This document shows, piece by piece, positions 15,869 to 24,121 of a stretch of DNA of 64,000 nucleotides. This DNA is from Brachybacterium alimentarium (GTDB lineage: Bacteria > Actinomycetota > Actinomycetes > Actinomycetales > Dermabacteraceae), in contig NZ_NRGS01000011.1 of NCBI RefSeq assembly GCF_002332425.1, positions 1 through 64,000 on the forward strand, in the 5' to 3' direction. Each line of letters opens with the position of its first letter. The stretch's first letter is position 1. The translations under genes and the position numbers were made by a program. Under the pieces are notes generated by a model. The model was not told where the DNA came from. It searched no databases and saw only the letters and a program-made list of their open reading frames with translations.

Positions 15869-17203
15869 ATGCTCTCTCGCCGTCACGCCCTCGCCCTCAT
15901 GGCCGCCGCCGGCGCCGCTCCTGCCCTGGCCGCCTGCGGCCCGAACTCCGCCTCCAGCTCCGACAGCGGAAAGCTGCGGATCTACTGGTGGGGAGCAGAT
16001 CTTCGGGCGGGGCTCACCCAAGAGGTGCTGGACATGTACTCCGAGGACCACGCGGACATCACGATCGAACCGGAGTACAGCGACTGGTCGGGATACTGGG
16101 ACAAGCTCGCCACCCAGACCGCCGGCGGCAGCGCCCCGGACATCATCCAGATGGACGAGGCCTACATCGACTCCTACGGCAGCAAGGGGTCGCTGCTGGA
16201 TCTGGAGAGCGTCTCGGACACGCTGGACCTCTCCGCGATGGACGACGCGATCCTCGAGACCGGACGCCTGGCCGACGGCACGCTCGTGGGAGCGCCGAAC
16301 GGGTTCAACCTCTTCGCCACCGGCATGAACCCCACGCTGCTCGAGAAGGCCGACATCGCCCTGCCCGATGACACCACCTGGACCTGGGACGACTTCCTGG
16401 AGCTCTGCCAGGAGATCTCCGAGTGGGGGAAGTCCTCGGGCGAGAACCTGGTGGGAACCAGCGGGTTCGGTCTAGGTTCCGGCGATCTCGCCGCGTGGGC
16501 ACGACAGTCCGACGACGAGCAGCTGTTCCCCCGCGAGGACGAGAAGATGGTCTCCAAGGACACGATCGTCTCGCTGCTGGAGTACAGCCTCAGCCTCGCC
16601 ACCTCCGGCGCGGCGCTCGAGCCCGGGGCGCAGATCGAGAACAACTCGGCGAGCCTGGAGCAGGGACTGTTCGCGACGGCGGGCTGCGCCTTCCAACAGG
16701 TGCCGAGCTCGCAGATCCTTACCTTCCAGGACTCCACCGGCGACCCGCTGCAGCTGCTGCGCACCCCCGCCCGCACCAGCGGCAAGGCGAAGATGGTGAA
16801 CAAGGCGTCCATGTACTGGTCCCTCAGCGCGAAGTCGGCGGTTTCCGCCGCCGCCGCAGAGCTCACGAACTTCCTGCTGAACGACAAGGGCGCCGCCGAG
16901 GTGCTGAAGATCGAGCGCGGCATCCCCGCCTTCCCCGAGCTGCAGGAGGCGGTGCGCCCGCTACTCACCGAGAACGAGCTGGTCTCCCTCGACTTCGCGC
17001 AGACCATGCAGGAGGAGGTCGTGAAGCCACCTGCGGTGACGCCCGCCAGCGGAGTCGGCTTCGGGGACGAGTACACCCGTCTGGCCGAAGAGTCGCTGTT
17101 CGGCAAGCGCACCCCTTCGGACGTGGCCGACGAGATCCTCGAGATCCTCACCGACATGCAGCCCGAGAGCCGATCCGTTCTCTTCCCTGGGCCCCGCCCT
17201 TAG
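15869..17203 (+). CDS. carbohydrate ABC transporter substrate-binding lipoprotein (CUT1)
   Basis: 444-residue sugar-binding lipoprotein. Twin arginines at 4-5 and lipobox Cys23 in 'LAACGPNS' form a short Tat-type signal. The mature part carries 'GYWDKLATQTAGGSAPDIIQMDEAYIDSYG' and 'TTWTWDDF'. The ATG at 15869 has AGGAG six bases upstream; the open frame before it is not coding. It is a close paralogue of the protein at 33455-34768 (shared 'RIYWWG', 'EAYIDSYG', 'GRLADGTLVGAP') and stands alone without permeases. Its own promoter and operator-like site lie at 15705. Confidence 0.93.
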   Translation: MLSRRHALALMAAAGAAPALAACGPNSASSSDSGKLRIYWWGADLRAGLTQEVLDMYSEDHADITIEPEYSDWSGYWDKLATQTAGGSAPDIIQMDEAYIDSYGSKGSLLDLESVSDTLDLSAMDDAILETGRLADGTLVGAPNGFNLFATGMNPTLLEKADIALPDDTTWTWDDFLELCQEISEWGKSSGENLVGTSGFGLGSGDLAAWARQSDDEQLFPREDEKMVSKDTIVSLLEYSLSLATSGAALEPGAQIENNSASLEQGLFATAGCAFQQVPSSQILTFQDSTGDPLQLLRTPARTSGKAKMVNKASMYWSLSAKSAVSAAAAELTNFLLNDKGAAEVLKIERGIPAFPELQEAVRPLLTENELVSLDFAQTMQEEVVKPPAVTPASGVGFGDEYTRLAEESLFGKRTPSDVADEILEILTDMQPESRSVLFPGPRP

Positions 17204-17250
17204 GCAGGGTCACGCCTGGCCTGGCCAGGTCAGGTCAGGTCGGGCCACGC

Positions 17251-17316
17251 CACGCCCACGCCCACGCCCACGCCCACGCCCACGCCCACGCCCACGCCCA
17301 AGCCCAAGCCCAAGCC
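17251..17316. repeat. hexanucleotide tandem repeat (CACGCC, then CAAGCC)
   Basis: Eight perfect CACGCC units (17251-17298) followed by three CAAGCC units (17299-17316), downstream of the binding-protein stop. Eleven units in register, with no coding role seen. Confidence 0.95.
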
Positions 17317-17326
17317 CTACCGGACA

Positions 17327-17372
17327 GTTATGAGCGTCTCACTTCCATCAGTGGAAGTGAGACGCTCATAAC
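17327..17372. terminator. long perfect hairpin between convergent operons
   Basis: Two 21-base arms (17327-17347 and 17352-17372) are perfectly complementary with a four-base loop TCAG. The stem starts with GTTATGAGCGTCTCAC and is roughly half AT, unlike the GC-rich surroundings. It lies between two convergent genes (stops at 17203 and 17569), so it can end transcription from both sides. There is no U-tract. Confidence 0.8.
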
Positions 17373-17373
17373 C

Positions 17374-17535
17374 GGGCAGTAGCGGCTCGCCGGGCGGTAG
17401 CGGCTACCTGGGCAGTGGTGGCTACCTGGGCAGTGGCAGCTACCCGGGCAGTAGCGGCCACCCGGGCAGTAGCGGCTCACTGGGCAGTAGCGGCCACCTG
17501 GGCAGTAGCGGCTACCTGGGCAGTGGCGGCCGGCC
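17374..17535. repeat. 18-bp minisatellite, nine units
   Basis: Nine contiguous 18-bp units of the form GGGCAGTAGCGGCTACCT with scattered substitutions, starting two bases after the hairpin and ending near the 3' end of the Opp binding-protein gene. An open frame runs through it on the minus strand, giving six-residue repeats such as CPGSRY, but it shows no independent ribosome site. Confidence 0.95.
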
Positions 17536-17568
17536 GGGGGGACCGACCCGGGATCGGCCCGTCCGCGA

Positions 17569-19389
17569 TCAGCCCTCGACCGGGGTGATCTCACCGCGGA
17601 ACATCTTCAGCACGACGAAGTTGTCCGCATACGGGGCGTTCTCCAGGATCGGATCGTCCTCCGCCGGGAAGCCCTGCACCCGCACGCCCTCGAGCGCGGG
17701 ATTGTTCCCGTAGCGCTCGAAGATCGGGATGATCGGGAGCAGCTCGTTGAAGGCCAGCGCCGCGACGGAGACGTTCTTCTTCTGGTCCTCCACGTCCAGG
17801 CCCTCGCCCGACTTCGTCACGACCTCCTCGAGATCCACCGTCCCGGCGGAGGTCTCCACGTCCTGCAGCGGGAAGGCGTAGCCCTTGCCGCCCTGGTTCT
17901 TCGCGATCGGGATGTTGTGCACGAAGAGGTCCTGCACGAAGGAGAAGTACGGGTGGGGGTGGGCCGACGAGCCCCATGCCTCGATCGCCATCTCGAAGTC
18001 GCCCTTGTCGAGGTCGATCGGAGCCTGCTTGTCGTCCAGACCACGGGCGGTGACCGAGATGCCGAAGGCCGCGAACTCCTCGGCGACCTCCTTGCCCGCC
18101 GCCGACCAGTCGGCATAGGTCTGCGGGAACTGGATCTCGTAGGAGGCGGACTTCCCCTCCGGGGTCTTCCAGGCGTCGCCGTCCTTGGTCCAGCCCGCCT
18201 CCTCGAGCAGCGAGGTCGCCTTGTCGACGTCCTGCTCGTACTTGTCGATCTTGCCCTTGACGTCATCGGTCAGCCACTCATCGACGAAGTTGTCGGAGAA
18301 GCCGACCATGTTGGTCACGGCCACGCCGGATTCCGCCAGCGAGACCTGGCCGATGGTCGCGCGGTCGAGCAGGTGCGCGAACGCCTTGCGGGTGCGCACG
18401 TCGGCGAACTCCGGGAACCGTTCCTGATTGAGGTACAGGGCCGGCCCCGAGTACACCGGCGGGCGGAGGATGGTGTAGCCGGCCGCTTCGAAAGGCTTTT
18501 CCGAGGCCGGCGCGAAGCCGTGGGTCGCGTAGTCGATGTCCGCGGACTGCACCAGCGAGGTGATCTCGGTGGTCTCGCCGTTGTAGATGACCACGTTGTC
18601 GAAGGTGACCTTGTCGGCCCCGTAGCCGGTCTTGTTCCGCACCAGGGTGAGCTGGGTGTTGGTGATCGTGTCGTAGTCGAAGTCGTACGGACCGGAGACC
18701 ACGACTTTCTCGGGCTTGAACGTCTGGAAGTCGGTGCCGAGCGCCTCGCCGTCGCCCTCGTCCATCGACCCGCCGGCATCCACGATCGCCTTGGCCCGAT
18801 CCGCCCACTCGCCGTACTGGGCGGTGGGGACGATGTTGCTCTTGAGGATGAAGCGCTCGAGCACCGCGGGCGGGTCCTCGAAGCTCACCACCACGGTGGT
18901 GTCGTCCGGTGCCTCGAGCCCCGTGATGAAGTCCCAGGCCGGGGAGCGCTGGATGAACTGCACGTAGAACGTGGTCAGGTAGTCCTGGGAGGTGAGGGCC
19001 GAGCCGTCGCTCCAGGTCAGGTCCGGCTTGAGGGTCACGGTGAGCGTGCCCGCATCGGCGTCGAGCTCATGGGACTCCGCGATGAGGTACTCCCACTCCT
19101 TGTCCGCCCACAGCCACAGGGCCGACGGCGGGAGCAGCAGGTCGCGGTACGGGCCGTCGCCGAGGATGACTGTCGGCACACCGGCGTAGGGCAGGGCGGC
19201 GAAGTTGAAGTGGCCCTCCGGGGAGGGCATGTACGGCCAGGCGCCGTGGAAGTCTCCGCCGCTCCCCTCGCCGCCGCTGCCGCCGCCGCCCTCGGGCTCG
19301 GCCGGGGCGCAGGCCGCCACACCCGCTCCGGCGACGGTGGTCAGTCCCACTGCCTTGAGGACGTCTCGTCGGGTCCAGTTGCTGATCAT
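17569..19389 (-). CDS. ABC transporter substrate-binding lipoprotein, peptide/oligosaccharide (SBP family 5)
   Basis: 606 residues. A Tat-type signal 'WTRRDVLKAVGL' and a lipobox with Cys27 ('VAACAP') are followed by a Gly/Glu-rich linker and the large family-5 solute-binding fold ('LTWSDGSALTSQDY' near 140, 'NQERFPEFADVRTRKAFAHLLDR' near 310). Family-5 proteins bind peptides or, in many plant-polymer loci, oligosaccharides; the latter fits here. The ATG at 19389 has AAGGAG five bases upstream and overlaps the stop of the small membrane-protein gene. It is the last gene of its operon, an unusual place for a binding protein. Confidence 0.92.
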   Translation of the reverse strand: MISNWTRRDVLKAVGLTTVAGAGVAACAPAEPEGGGGSGGEGSGGDFHGAWPYMPSPEGHFNFAALPYAGVPTVILGDGPYRDLLLPPSALWLWADKEWEYLIAESHELDADAGTLTVTLKPDLTWSDGSALTSQDYLTTFYVQFIQRSPAWDFITGLEAPDDTTVVVSFEDPPAVLERFILKSNIVPTAQYGEWADRAKAIVDAGGSMDEGDGEALGTDFQTFKPEKVVVSGPYDFDYDTITNTQLTLVRNKTGYGADKVTFDNVVIYNGETTEITSLVQSADIDYATHGFAPASEKPFEAAGYTILRPPVYSGPALYLNQERFPEFADVRTRKAFAHLLDRATIGQVSLAESGVAVTNMVGFSDNFVDEWLTDDVKGKIDKYEQDVDKATSLLEEAGWTKDGDAWKTPEGKSASYEIQFPQTYADWSAAGKEVAEEFAAFGISVTARGLDDKQAPIDLDKGDFEMAIEAWGSSAHPHPYFSFVQDLFVHNIPIAKNQGGKGYAFPLQDVETSAGTVDLEEVVTKSGEGLDVEDQKKNVSVAALAFNELLPIIPIFERYGNNPALEGVRVQGFPAEDDPILENAPYADNFVVLKMFRGEITPVEG

Positions 19390-19637
19390 GGGTTCTCCTT
19401 GGTCGTGACGATCGGGTCGTCGATGAGATCCGCCATCGCGTCGTTGCGCTGGCGTCGTCGGGAGCTGAGGAGTCGCGCGGCCACCGAGCCGGCGACGATG
19501 CCGATGCCGAGCACGAGCGCCAGGATGCTGACGACCCGCTCCCCGGTGCCGGCCTGGGTGAAGGGGATCATGAGCGCGGCGCCCACCCCCACGAAGCAGC
19601 CCAGGGAGAGCAGGGCCCGGGTGGCCATGTCGATCAC
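19386..19637 (-). CDS. small two-TM membrane protein coupled to the Opp operon
   Basis: 83 residues, not recognised as a named family. Two hydrophobic segments (about residues 7-24 and 36-56) are followed by a basic 'RLLSSRRRQRN' patch and an acidic tail, so it should be a membrane protein with a cytoplasmic C-terminus. The GTG start overlaps the OppF stop (GTGA) and its stop overlaps the binding-protein start (ATGA), so translation is coupled on both sides. This position suggests a helper of the transporter, for example in membrane assembly or lipoprotein handling, but that is speculation. It is easily missed because a longer out-of-context frame covers it. Confidence 0.7.
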   Translation of the reverse strand: MIDMATRALLSLGCFVGVGAALMIPFTQAGTGERVVSILALVLGIGIVAGSVAARLLSSRRRQRNDAMADLIDDPIVTTKENP

Positions 19638-20761
19638 GGGGGTCCACCTCCTCCGGGTGCGGTTCCGGCCGACGCCGCAGGCTGCGGATCGGTGACGACC
19701 ATGCAGGCGACCTCCTGCGCGGAGGCCTCGGGCGCTGTGCGCAGCACGGGGATGATCTCGCGGCAGCGGTCCTCCGCGAGCGGACAGCGGGGATGGAAGG
19801 TGCAGCCGCTGGGCAGGTCGGAGAGGCTCGGGATCTCGGCGCTGAGCAGTCCGCCCGCAGCCTTCTTCTGCGCGGCCAGCTCCGGATCGGGTTCGGGGAC
19901 GGCCTCCAGCAGGGCTCTGGTGTAGGGGTGCTGAGGGGAGTTGATCACCTGCGGGGTGGGCCCCACCTCGACGATCTTGCCGAGGTACATGACCGCCGTG
20001 CGCCCCTCCCAGGCGAAGTACTTCGCGAGCGCGAGGTCGTGGGTGATGTAGATGAAGCCGACGCCCTCCTCCGTGCGCAGCCTGGTGAGCATGTTCAGCA
20101 GGCTCACCCGGATCGAGACGTCGAGCATCGAGGTGGATTCGTCGGCGATCAGCAGGCGCGGGGAGAGCGTGAGACCACGGGCGACGGCCACGCGCTGGCG
20201 CTGGCCGCCGGACATCTGGTGCGGGAATTTTGCGCTGTAGCTCTCCGGCGGCGTGAGGTCCACCGTGGTGAGCAGCTCGTCGACCCGTCGGTCCACGTCG
20301 GCCGCGGTGCGAGCGAGCCCATGGCGCTTCAGCGGGATCGCGAGCGTGCTGCGCACCGAGCGGATCGGATTCAGCGAGGCGTAGGGGTCCTGGTGGATGT
20401 ACTGCACGGCGCGCCGGTACTCGCGGCGCTCCGCCCGGGTCATCTCCGAGAGGTCCTTGCCCTCGAAGCGCACGGCACCGGAGGTCGGGGCGGCGAGACC
20501 CGCCGCGAGGCGCGCCGTCGTGGTCTTCCCGCTGCCGGATTCGCCCACCAGGCACAGCACCTCGCCCTCGCCGACGCTCAGGGAGACGTCCGAGACGGCG
20601 GGCAGGTCCTTGCCCTTGACGTGGAAGACCTGCGAGGCGCCGTCCAGCTCGATGAGCGGGGCCGGTGCCGGCACGGAGCCCGGTGCCGGGCGGGATGCCG
20701 AGGGCTCAGCGGGCTCAGCGGACCCAGCGGACCCAGCGGGCTCAGCGGTGGATTCACGCAC
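19634..20761 (-). CDS. Opp/Dpp-type ABC transporter ATP-binding protein (OppF-like)
   Basis: 375-residue ATPase with Walker A '[13 protein letters not shown]' near 68, signature '[14 protein letters not shown]' near 188 and Walker B '[12 protein letters not shown]' near 210, where Ser replaces the common Pro. The C-terminal Cys-containing '[14 protein letters not shown]' segment is typical of oligopeptide/oligosaccharide ATPases. The N-terminus has a Pro/Ala/Ser-rich extension. The GTG start at 20761 overlaps the OppD gene by eight bases, and the stop overlaps the small membrane-protein start. It energises uptake with the OppD subunit. Confidence 0.93.
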   Translation of the reverse strand: MRESTAEPAGSAGSAEPAEPSASRPAPGSVPAPAPLIELDGASQVFHVKGKDLPAVSDVSLSVGEGEVLCLVGESGSGKTTTARLAAGLAAPTSGAVRFEGKDLSEMTRAERREYRRAVQYIHQDPYASLNPIRSVRSTLAIPLKRHGLARTAADVDRRVDELLTTVDLTPPESYSAKFPHQMSGGQRQRVAVARGLTLSPRLLIADESTSMLDVSIRVSLLNMLTRLRTEEGVGFIYITHDLALAKYFAWEGRTAVMYLGKIVEVGPTPQVINSPQHPYTRALLEAVPEPDPELAAQKKAAGGLLSAEIPSLSDLPSGCTFHPRCPLAEDRCREIIPVLRTAPEASAQEVACMVVTDPQPAASAGTAPGGGGPP

Positions 20762-21893
20762 GCGCGATCACCTTCCGTTCGTGATGGACCTGGTCGTGAT
20801 GGATGCAGGCCGCAGCGTGCGTCATGTCCGCCGGGCGCTGCGCGAGGGTGATCAGCTCGGGCTCGCTCTGCACGCACTCCTCGGTCGCGAGCTCGCAGCG
20901 CGGGGCGAAGGCGCAGCCGGGTGGGAGGGTCGCGAGCGACGGCGGAGCGCCGGGGATCGAGGCCAGCTCCGGCAGATCGCCCGTCACCGGGGGCACGGCG
21001 TTGATGAGCTTCGAGGTGTACGGGTGCTTGGGCGCGGTGAAGATGTCCTGCGTCGATCCGGTCTCGATGACCTTGCCCGCGTACATCGTGATCACCCGAT
21101 CGGCGAGCTCCGCGGCGAGCGCGAGGTCGTGCGAGATGAAGATCATCGCGAAGCCGTACTCGGCCCGCAGCTCTGCGAGCAGGTCGATCACGGTGCGCTG
21201 CGTGAGGATGTCCAGCGCCGTGGTCGGCTCGTCGAGCACCAGCAGTCGGGGGTGCAGGAGCAGGCCGGTGGCGATGAGGGCACGCTGCTTCATGCCGCCG
21301 GAGAGCTCGTGCGGGTAGCTGCCCAGCACGCGCCGCGGCTCGAGCCGCACCGAGCGCAGCGCCTCGGCCGAGCGCTCGAGGATCTCCCGTCGGCCGATCC
21401 CTCCGCGCGCGTGGTCCTTGAGGGTCTCCGCCATCTGCTGGCCGATGGTGAGCACCGGGTTGAACGCATTCTGGGCGCCCTGGAACACCATCGCGGCCTC
21501 CGACCAGCGCCACCTGCGCAGCTGCGAGGCGCTCATCGCGGTCACGTCCCGGGAGCGGCCGTCGCCGCCGGTGTAGGTCACCTCGCCGCCGGTGATCTCG
21601 CCGAGGGTGGGCAGCAGTCGCAGCAGTGCGAGGCCGAGGGTGGTCTTGCCGCAGCCGGACTCCCCGACCAGGGCGAGGGAGCTCTCCGGGTACAGGTCGA
21701 AGCTGACCCCGCGCAGGGCCCGCACGCGGGACTGCTTGCCGGTGCGGTAGGCGACCTCGAGGTCCCTCACCGAGAGGACGGGAGCCTCCTGCGGGCCGGT
21801 GTCGTCATGGCCGGGGCCGTCGGGGCCGAGGCTCTCGTGACCGAGGCCCTGCGGACCGGTCGGAGTGGACAGCGGGGGCGTGGAATCGTTCAT
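20754..21893 (-). CDS. Opp/Dpp-type ABC transporter ATP-binding protein (OppD-like)
   Basis: 379-residue ATPase with Walker A 'GESGCGKTTLGLALL' near 78, signature 'LSGGMKQRALIATG' near 185 and Walker B 'LLVLDEPTTALD' near 207. It ends with the oligopeptide-family motif 'CAFAPRCELATEEC'. The first 30 residues are a low-complexity Gly/Asp/His linker. The ATG at 21893 overlaps the stop of the OppC permease gene. It pairs with the OppF-like subunit encoded next. Confidence 0.93.
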   Translation of the reverse strand: MNDSTPPLSTPTGPQGLGHESLGPDGPGHDDTGPQEAPVLSVRDLEVAYRTGKQSRVRALRGVSFDLYPESSLALVGESGCGKTTLGLALLRLLPTLGEITGGEVTYTGGDGRSRDVTAMSASQLRRWRWSEAAMVFQGAQNAFNPVLTIGQQMAETLKDHARGGIGRREILERSAEALRSVRLEPRRVLGSYPHELSGGMKQRALIATGLLLHPRLLVLDEPTTALDILTQRTVIDLLAELRAEYGFAMIFISHDLALAAELADRVITMYAGKVIETGSTQDIFTAPKHPYTSKLINAVPPVTGDLPELASIPGAPPSLATLPPGCAFAPRCELATEECVQSEPELITLAQRPADMTHAAACIHHDQVHHERKVIARA

Positions 21894-22810
21894 CAGCGGT
21901 CCCTCAGTCGGGGGTTGAGGATCTCTTCGAGGGTGCGGGTCAGGAGGATCAGGCCCAGCTGGAGCAGCACGATCATCGTGACCGGGGCGATGATGTACGC
22001 CATCGCATCAGGGTTGAACATCGCCCCCTTGGTCCACGCGTCGTTGATCATGATTCCCCAGTTGCTGCCCTTCTGAGGGGCCAGGCCCAGCAGGTAGAGG
22101 CCCACCATCGCGTAGATGGCGTTGGTGACCGCGATGATGAAGTTGATGAGGATGTAGCTGGCCATGTTGGGGACGATCTCCCCGAACACGATGCGCACCC
22201 AGCCCACGTCGAGCAGCTGGGCCGCTTCGACGAACTCGCGCTCCTTGAGCGAGAGCACCTGGGCGCGGATGGAGCGCATGAGCACCGGCCAGCTGAGGAT
22301 CCCGATGATCACGCCGAGCAGCATCGGGGAGTCCAGCTTGTAGAAAGCACCCACCACGGCCAGCAGCACGATCTGCGGGACGGTCATGACCACGTCGGTC
22401 AGCTGCAGCATGAGGGCGTCGAAGCGGCCGCCGAAGTAGCCGGCCAGCGACCCGATCGCCACCGCGATCACGGTGGTGATCGTCGCGGCGAGGAAGCCGA
22501 CCATGAGCACGGTGGTGCCTCCGGTGACCAGGAGGTGCAGGATATCCTTGCCGCCGCCCTCCAGGCCCAGCCAGTGCGACCCGCTCGGAGCCTCCCAGGC
22601 GCGCATCGGGTCGCCGACCACCTGGGACCCGAGGACCAGCGGTCCCAGCAGGGAGACCAGCAGGATGGCGACCACCAGGCACAGGCCCACGAAGCCGGAA
22701 CGGCTGCGGGTGAGCTCGCTGAGCAGACGACGCAGCGGACTGACGGCGGCCGCTCTCTCGGGGGCGGGCGCTCCAGGAGCGGAGGTGACGGGAGGGGGCG
22801 CGCCGGTCAT
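21893..22810 (-). CDS. Opp/Dpp-type ABC transporter permease (OppC-like)
   Basis: 305 residues with an N-terminal Pro/Ala-rich tail, then a first membrane segment ('SGFVGLCLVVAILLVSLLGPLVLG') and five more, as usual for OppC subunits. The coupling loop reads 'EFVEAAQLLDVGWVRIVFGEIVPN'. The frame is open for another 700 bases upstream, but the ATG at 22810 overlaps the OppB stop and matches the family start. It forms the channel with OppB. Confidence 0.93.
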   Translation of the reverse strand: MTGAPPPVTSAPGAPAPERAAAVSPLRRLLSELTRSRSGFVGLCLVVAILLVSLLGPLVLGSQVVGDPMRAWEAPSGSHWLGLEGGGKDILHLLVTGGTTVLMVGFLAATITTVIAVAIGSLAGYFGGRFDALMLQLTDVVMTVPQIVLLAVVGAFYKLDSPMLLGVIIGILSWPVLMRSIRAQVLSLKEREFVEAAQLLDVGWVRIVFGEIVPNMASYILINFIIAVTNAIYAMVGLYLLGLAPQKGSNWGIMINDAWTKGAMFNPDAMAYIIAPVTMIVLLQLGLILLTRTLEEILNPRLRDR

Positions 22811-23907
22811 GCCGCACCTCCCTCGCCGAGACGGATCCGTGGGTCGAGCGCGGCGTTGACGAGATCCGCGGCGAGGTTCGCGAGCACCACCGTGATCGTC
22901 ACCACCAGCAGCACGCCCTGGATCGTCGGATAGTCGCGGGTGTTGATCGACTCGAACAGCAGCAGCCCGATGCCGCGATACGAGAACGTCTGCTCGACGA
23001 AGATCGCGCCGCCGACGATGAACCCTGCCTGGGTGGCGATCTGGGCGATGAGCGGGAGCAGCGCGTTGCGGCCGACGTAGTTGGTCTGGATGCGGGACTC
23101 CTTGAGCCCGCGCGCCTTGGCGACGGTCACGTAGTCCTCGCCGAGCACCTGCGTGGTCGAGGCCTTCATGATCAGCGCCCATGTGCCCACGGTGGTGAGG
23201 ATGTACGTGATCATGGGCAGCGTCGCGTGATACCCGATGTCGGAGAGGAACCGCAGGGACAGCTCCGGGGTGACGCCGGGCGAGACGTTGCCGCGCATCC
23301 GGGTGTAGTCGATGACGCCCAGCTGCACGGCGCCGACCACCACGATGAGGATCGCCAGCAGGTAGTTGGGGATCGCGTGGAAACCGCTGCCGACGATGGA
23401 GACGACGTGGTCGATGATGCCGCCGCGACGGTAGGCCATGATCATGCCGAGGATCAGGCCGATCGTGATGGAGATCAGCAGGGCGAGGCCCACGCTGTAG
23501 AGCGTCCACGGGAGGTACTGGGCGATCTTGCCGGTCACCGTCACGCCGGGGGTCGCGATCGAGGTGCCCATGTCGCCGTGGAGGAGCCCGGCGAGGTAGT
23601 CGAGGTACTGCCGCCAGATCGGGGTGGCGGGGTCGAAGCGGAAGTAGTTCTGCGCCTCGGCCGCCGCCTGCTCGTAGCTCTTCCCGTACAGGGCGATCTG
23701 CTGGTTGATGTAGACGTCCACGGGGTTGCCCGGCAGCAGGCGCACCATGAGGAACACGCCGGAGGCGACCACCCAGATCACGAAGGCCGACCGCACCAGG
23801 CGCCGCAGCACGAAGGAGTGGTAGATCCTGCGCCCGAGCGGGGCTTTCGGGCGGGTGCCGGGGCGGACCCCGGGCAGGGCCTCTCCGGATGAGACATCAG
23901 CGGTCAT
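22807..23907 (-). CDS. Opp/Dpp-type ABC transporter permease (OppB-like)
   Basis: 366-residue permease. The first membrane segment is near 40-60 ('RLVRSAFVIWVVASGVFLMVRLLPGNPVDVY'), and the coupling loop 'EDYVTVAKARGLKESRIQTNYVGRNALLPL' is near 260-290. Its extracytoplasmic insert is typical of OppB. It is the first gene of the minus-strand operon OppB-OppC-OppD-OppF-small protein-binding protein, in which neighbours are joined by four- to eight-base overlaps. The ATG at 23907 has GAGGAGAG upstream. Confidence 0.93.
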   Translation of the reverse strand: MTADVSSGEALPGVRPGTRPKAPLGRRIYHSFVLRRLVRSAFVIWVVASGVFLMVRLLPGNPVDVYINQQIALYGKSYEQAAAEAQNYFRFDPATPIWRQYLDYLAGLLHGDMGTSIATPGVTVTGKIAQYLPWTLYSVGLALLISITIGLILGMIMAYRRGGIIDHVVSIVGSGFHAIPNYLLAILIVVVGAVQLGVIDYTRMRGNVSPGVTPELSLRFLSDIGYHATLPMITYILTTVGTWALIMKASTTQVLGEDYVTVAKARGLKESRIQTNYVGRNALLPLIAQIATQAGFIVGGAIFVEQTFSYRGIGLLLFESINTRDYPTIQGVLLVVTITVVLANLAADLVNAALDPRIRLGEGGAA

Positions 23908-23943
23908 GGCTCTCCTCGGTCGAGCGTCGGTGCTCGATCCGAA

Positions 23944-24006
23944 ACTCTAGCCCGGACGTGACCTCCAACACAGCAGAAAACGGTCACAGTTCGATGTGTT
24001 CTGCTG
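23944..24006 (-). promoter_or_regulatory. control region of the Opp operon with an inverted repeat
   Basis: An inverted repeat CAGCAGAAAAC (23971-23981) and GTGTTCTGCTG (23996-24006) matches at 10 of 11 positions with a 14-nt spacer. On the minus strand it is followed by a possible -10 box TAGAGT (plus 23944-23949). It does not resemble the LacI-type sites, so a different regulator may act here. Confidence 0.5.
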
Positions 24007-24121
24007 ATGTCGGCGCATTTCGCTCAGGATCGCTCTCCCGTGCCGGGCAGCCGAACGCGTCAGAAGGGTTCCCCCGGCAGCGGAGGAGGAGGCCTGTGCC
24101 GGCCTCTCGGAGAGCCGTCCG

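Noticed and set aside
17374..17535. CRISPR array
   Set aside because: Units are 18 bp, contiguous and without unique spacers, and no cas genes are near. It is a minisatellite.
17328..17594. 88-residue minus-strand frame with CPGSRY-type repeats
   Set aside because: It is created by the 18-bp minisatellite and the terminator hairpin, and begins inside the binding-protein gene without a ribosome site.
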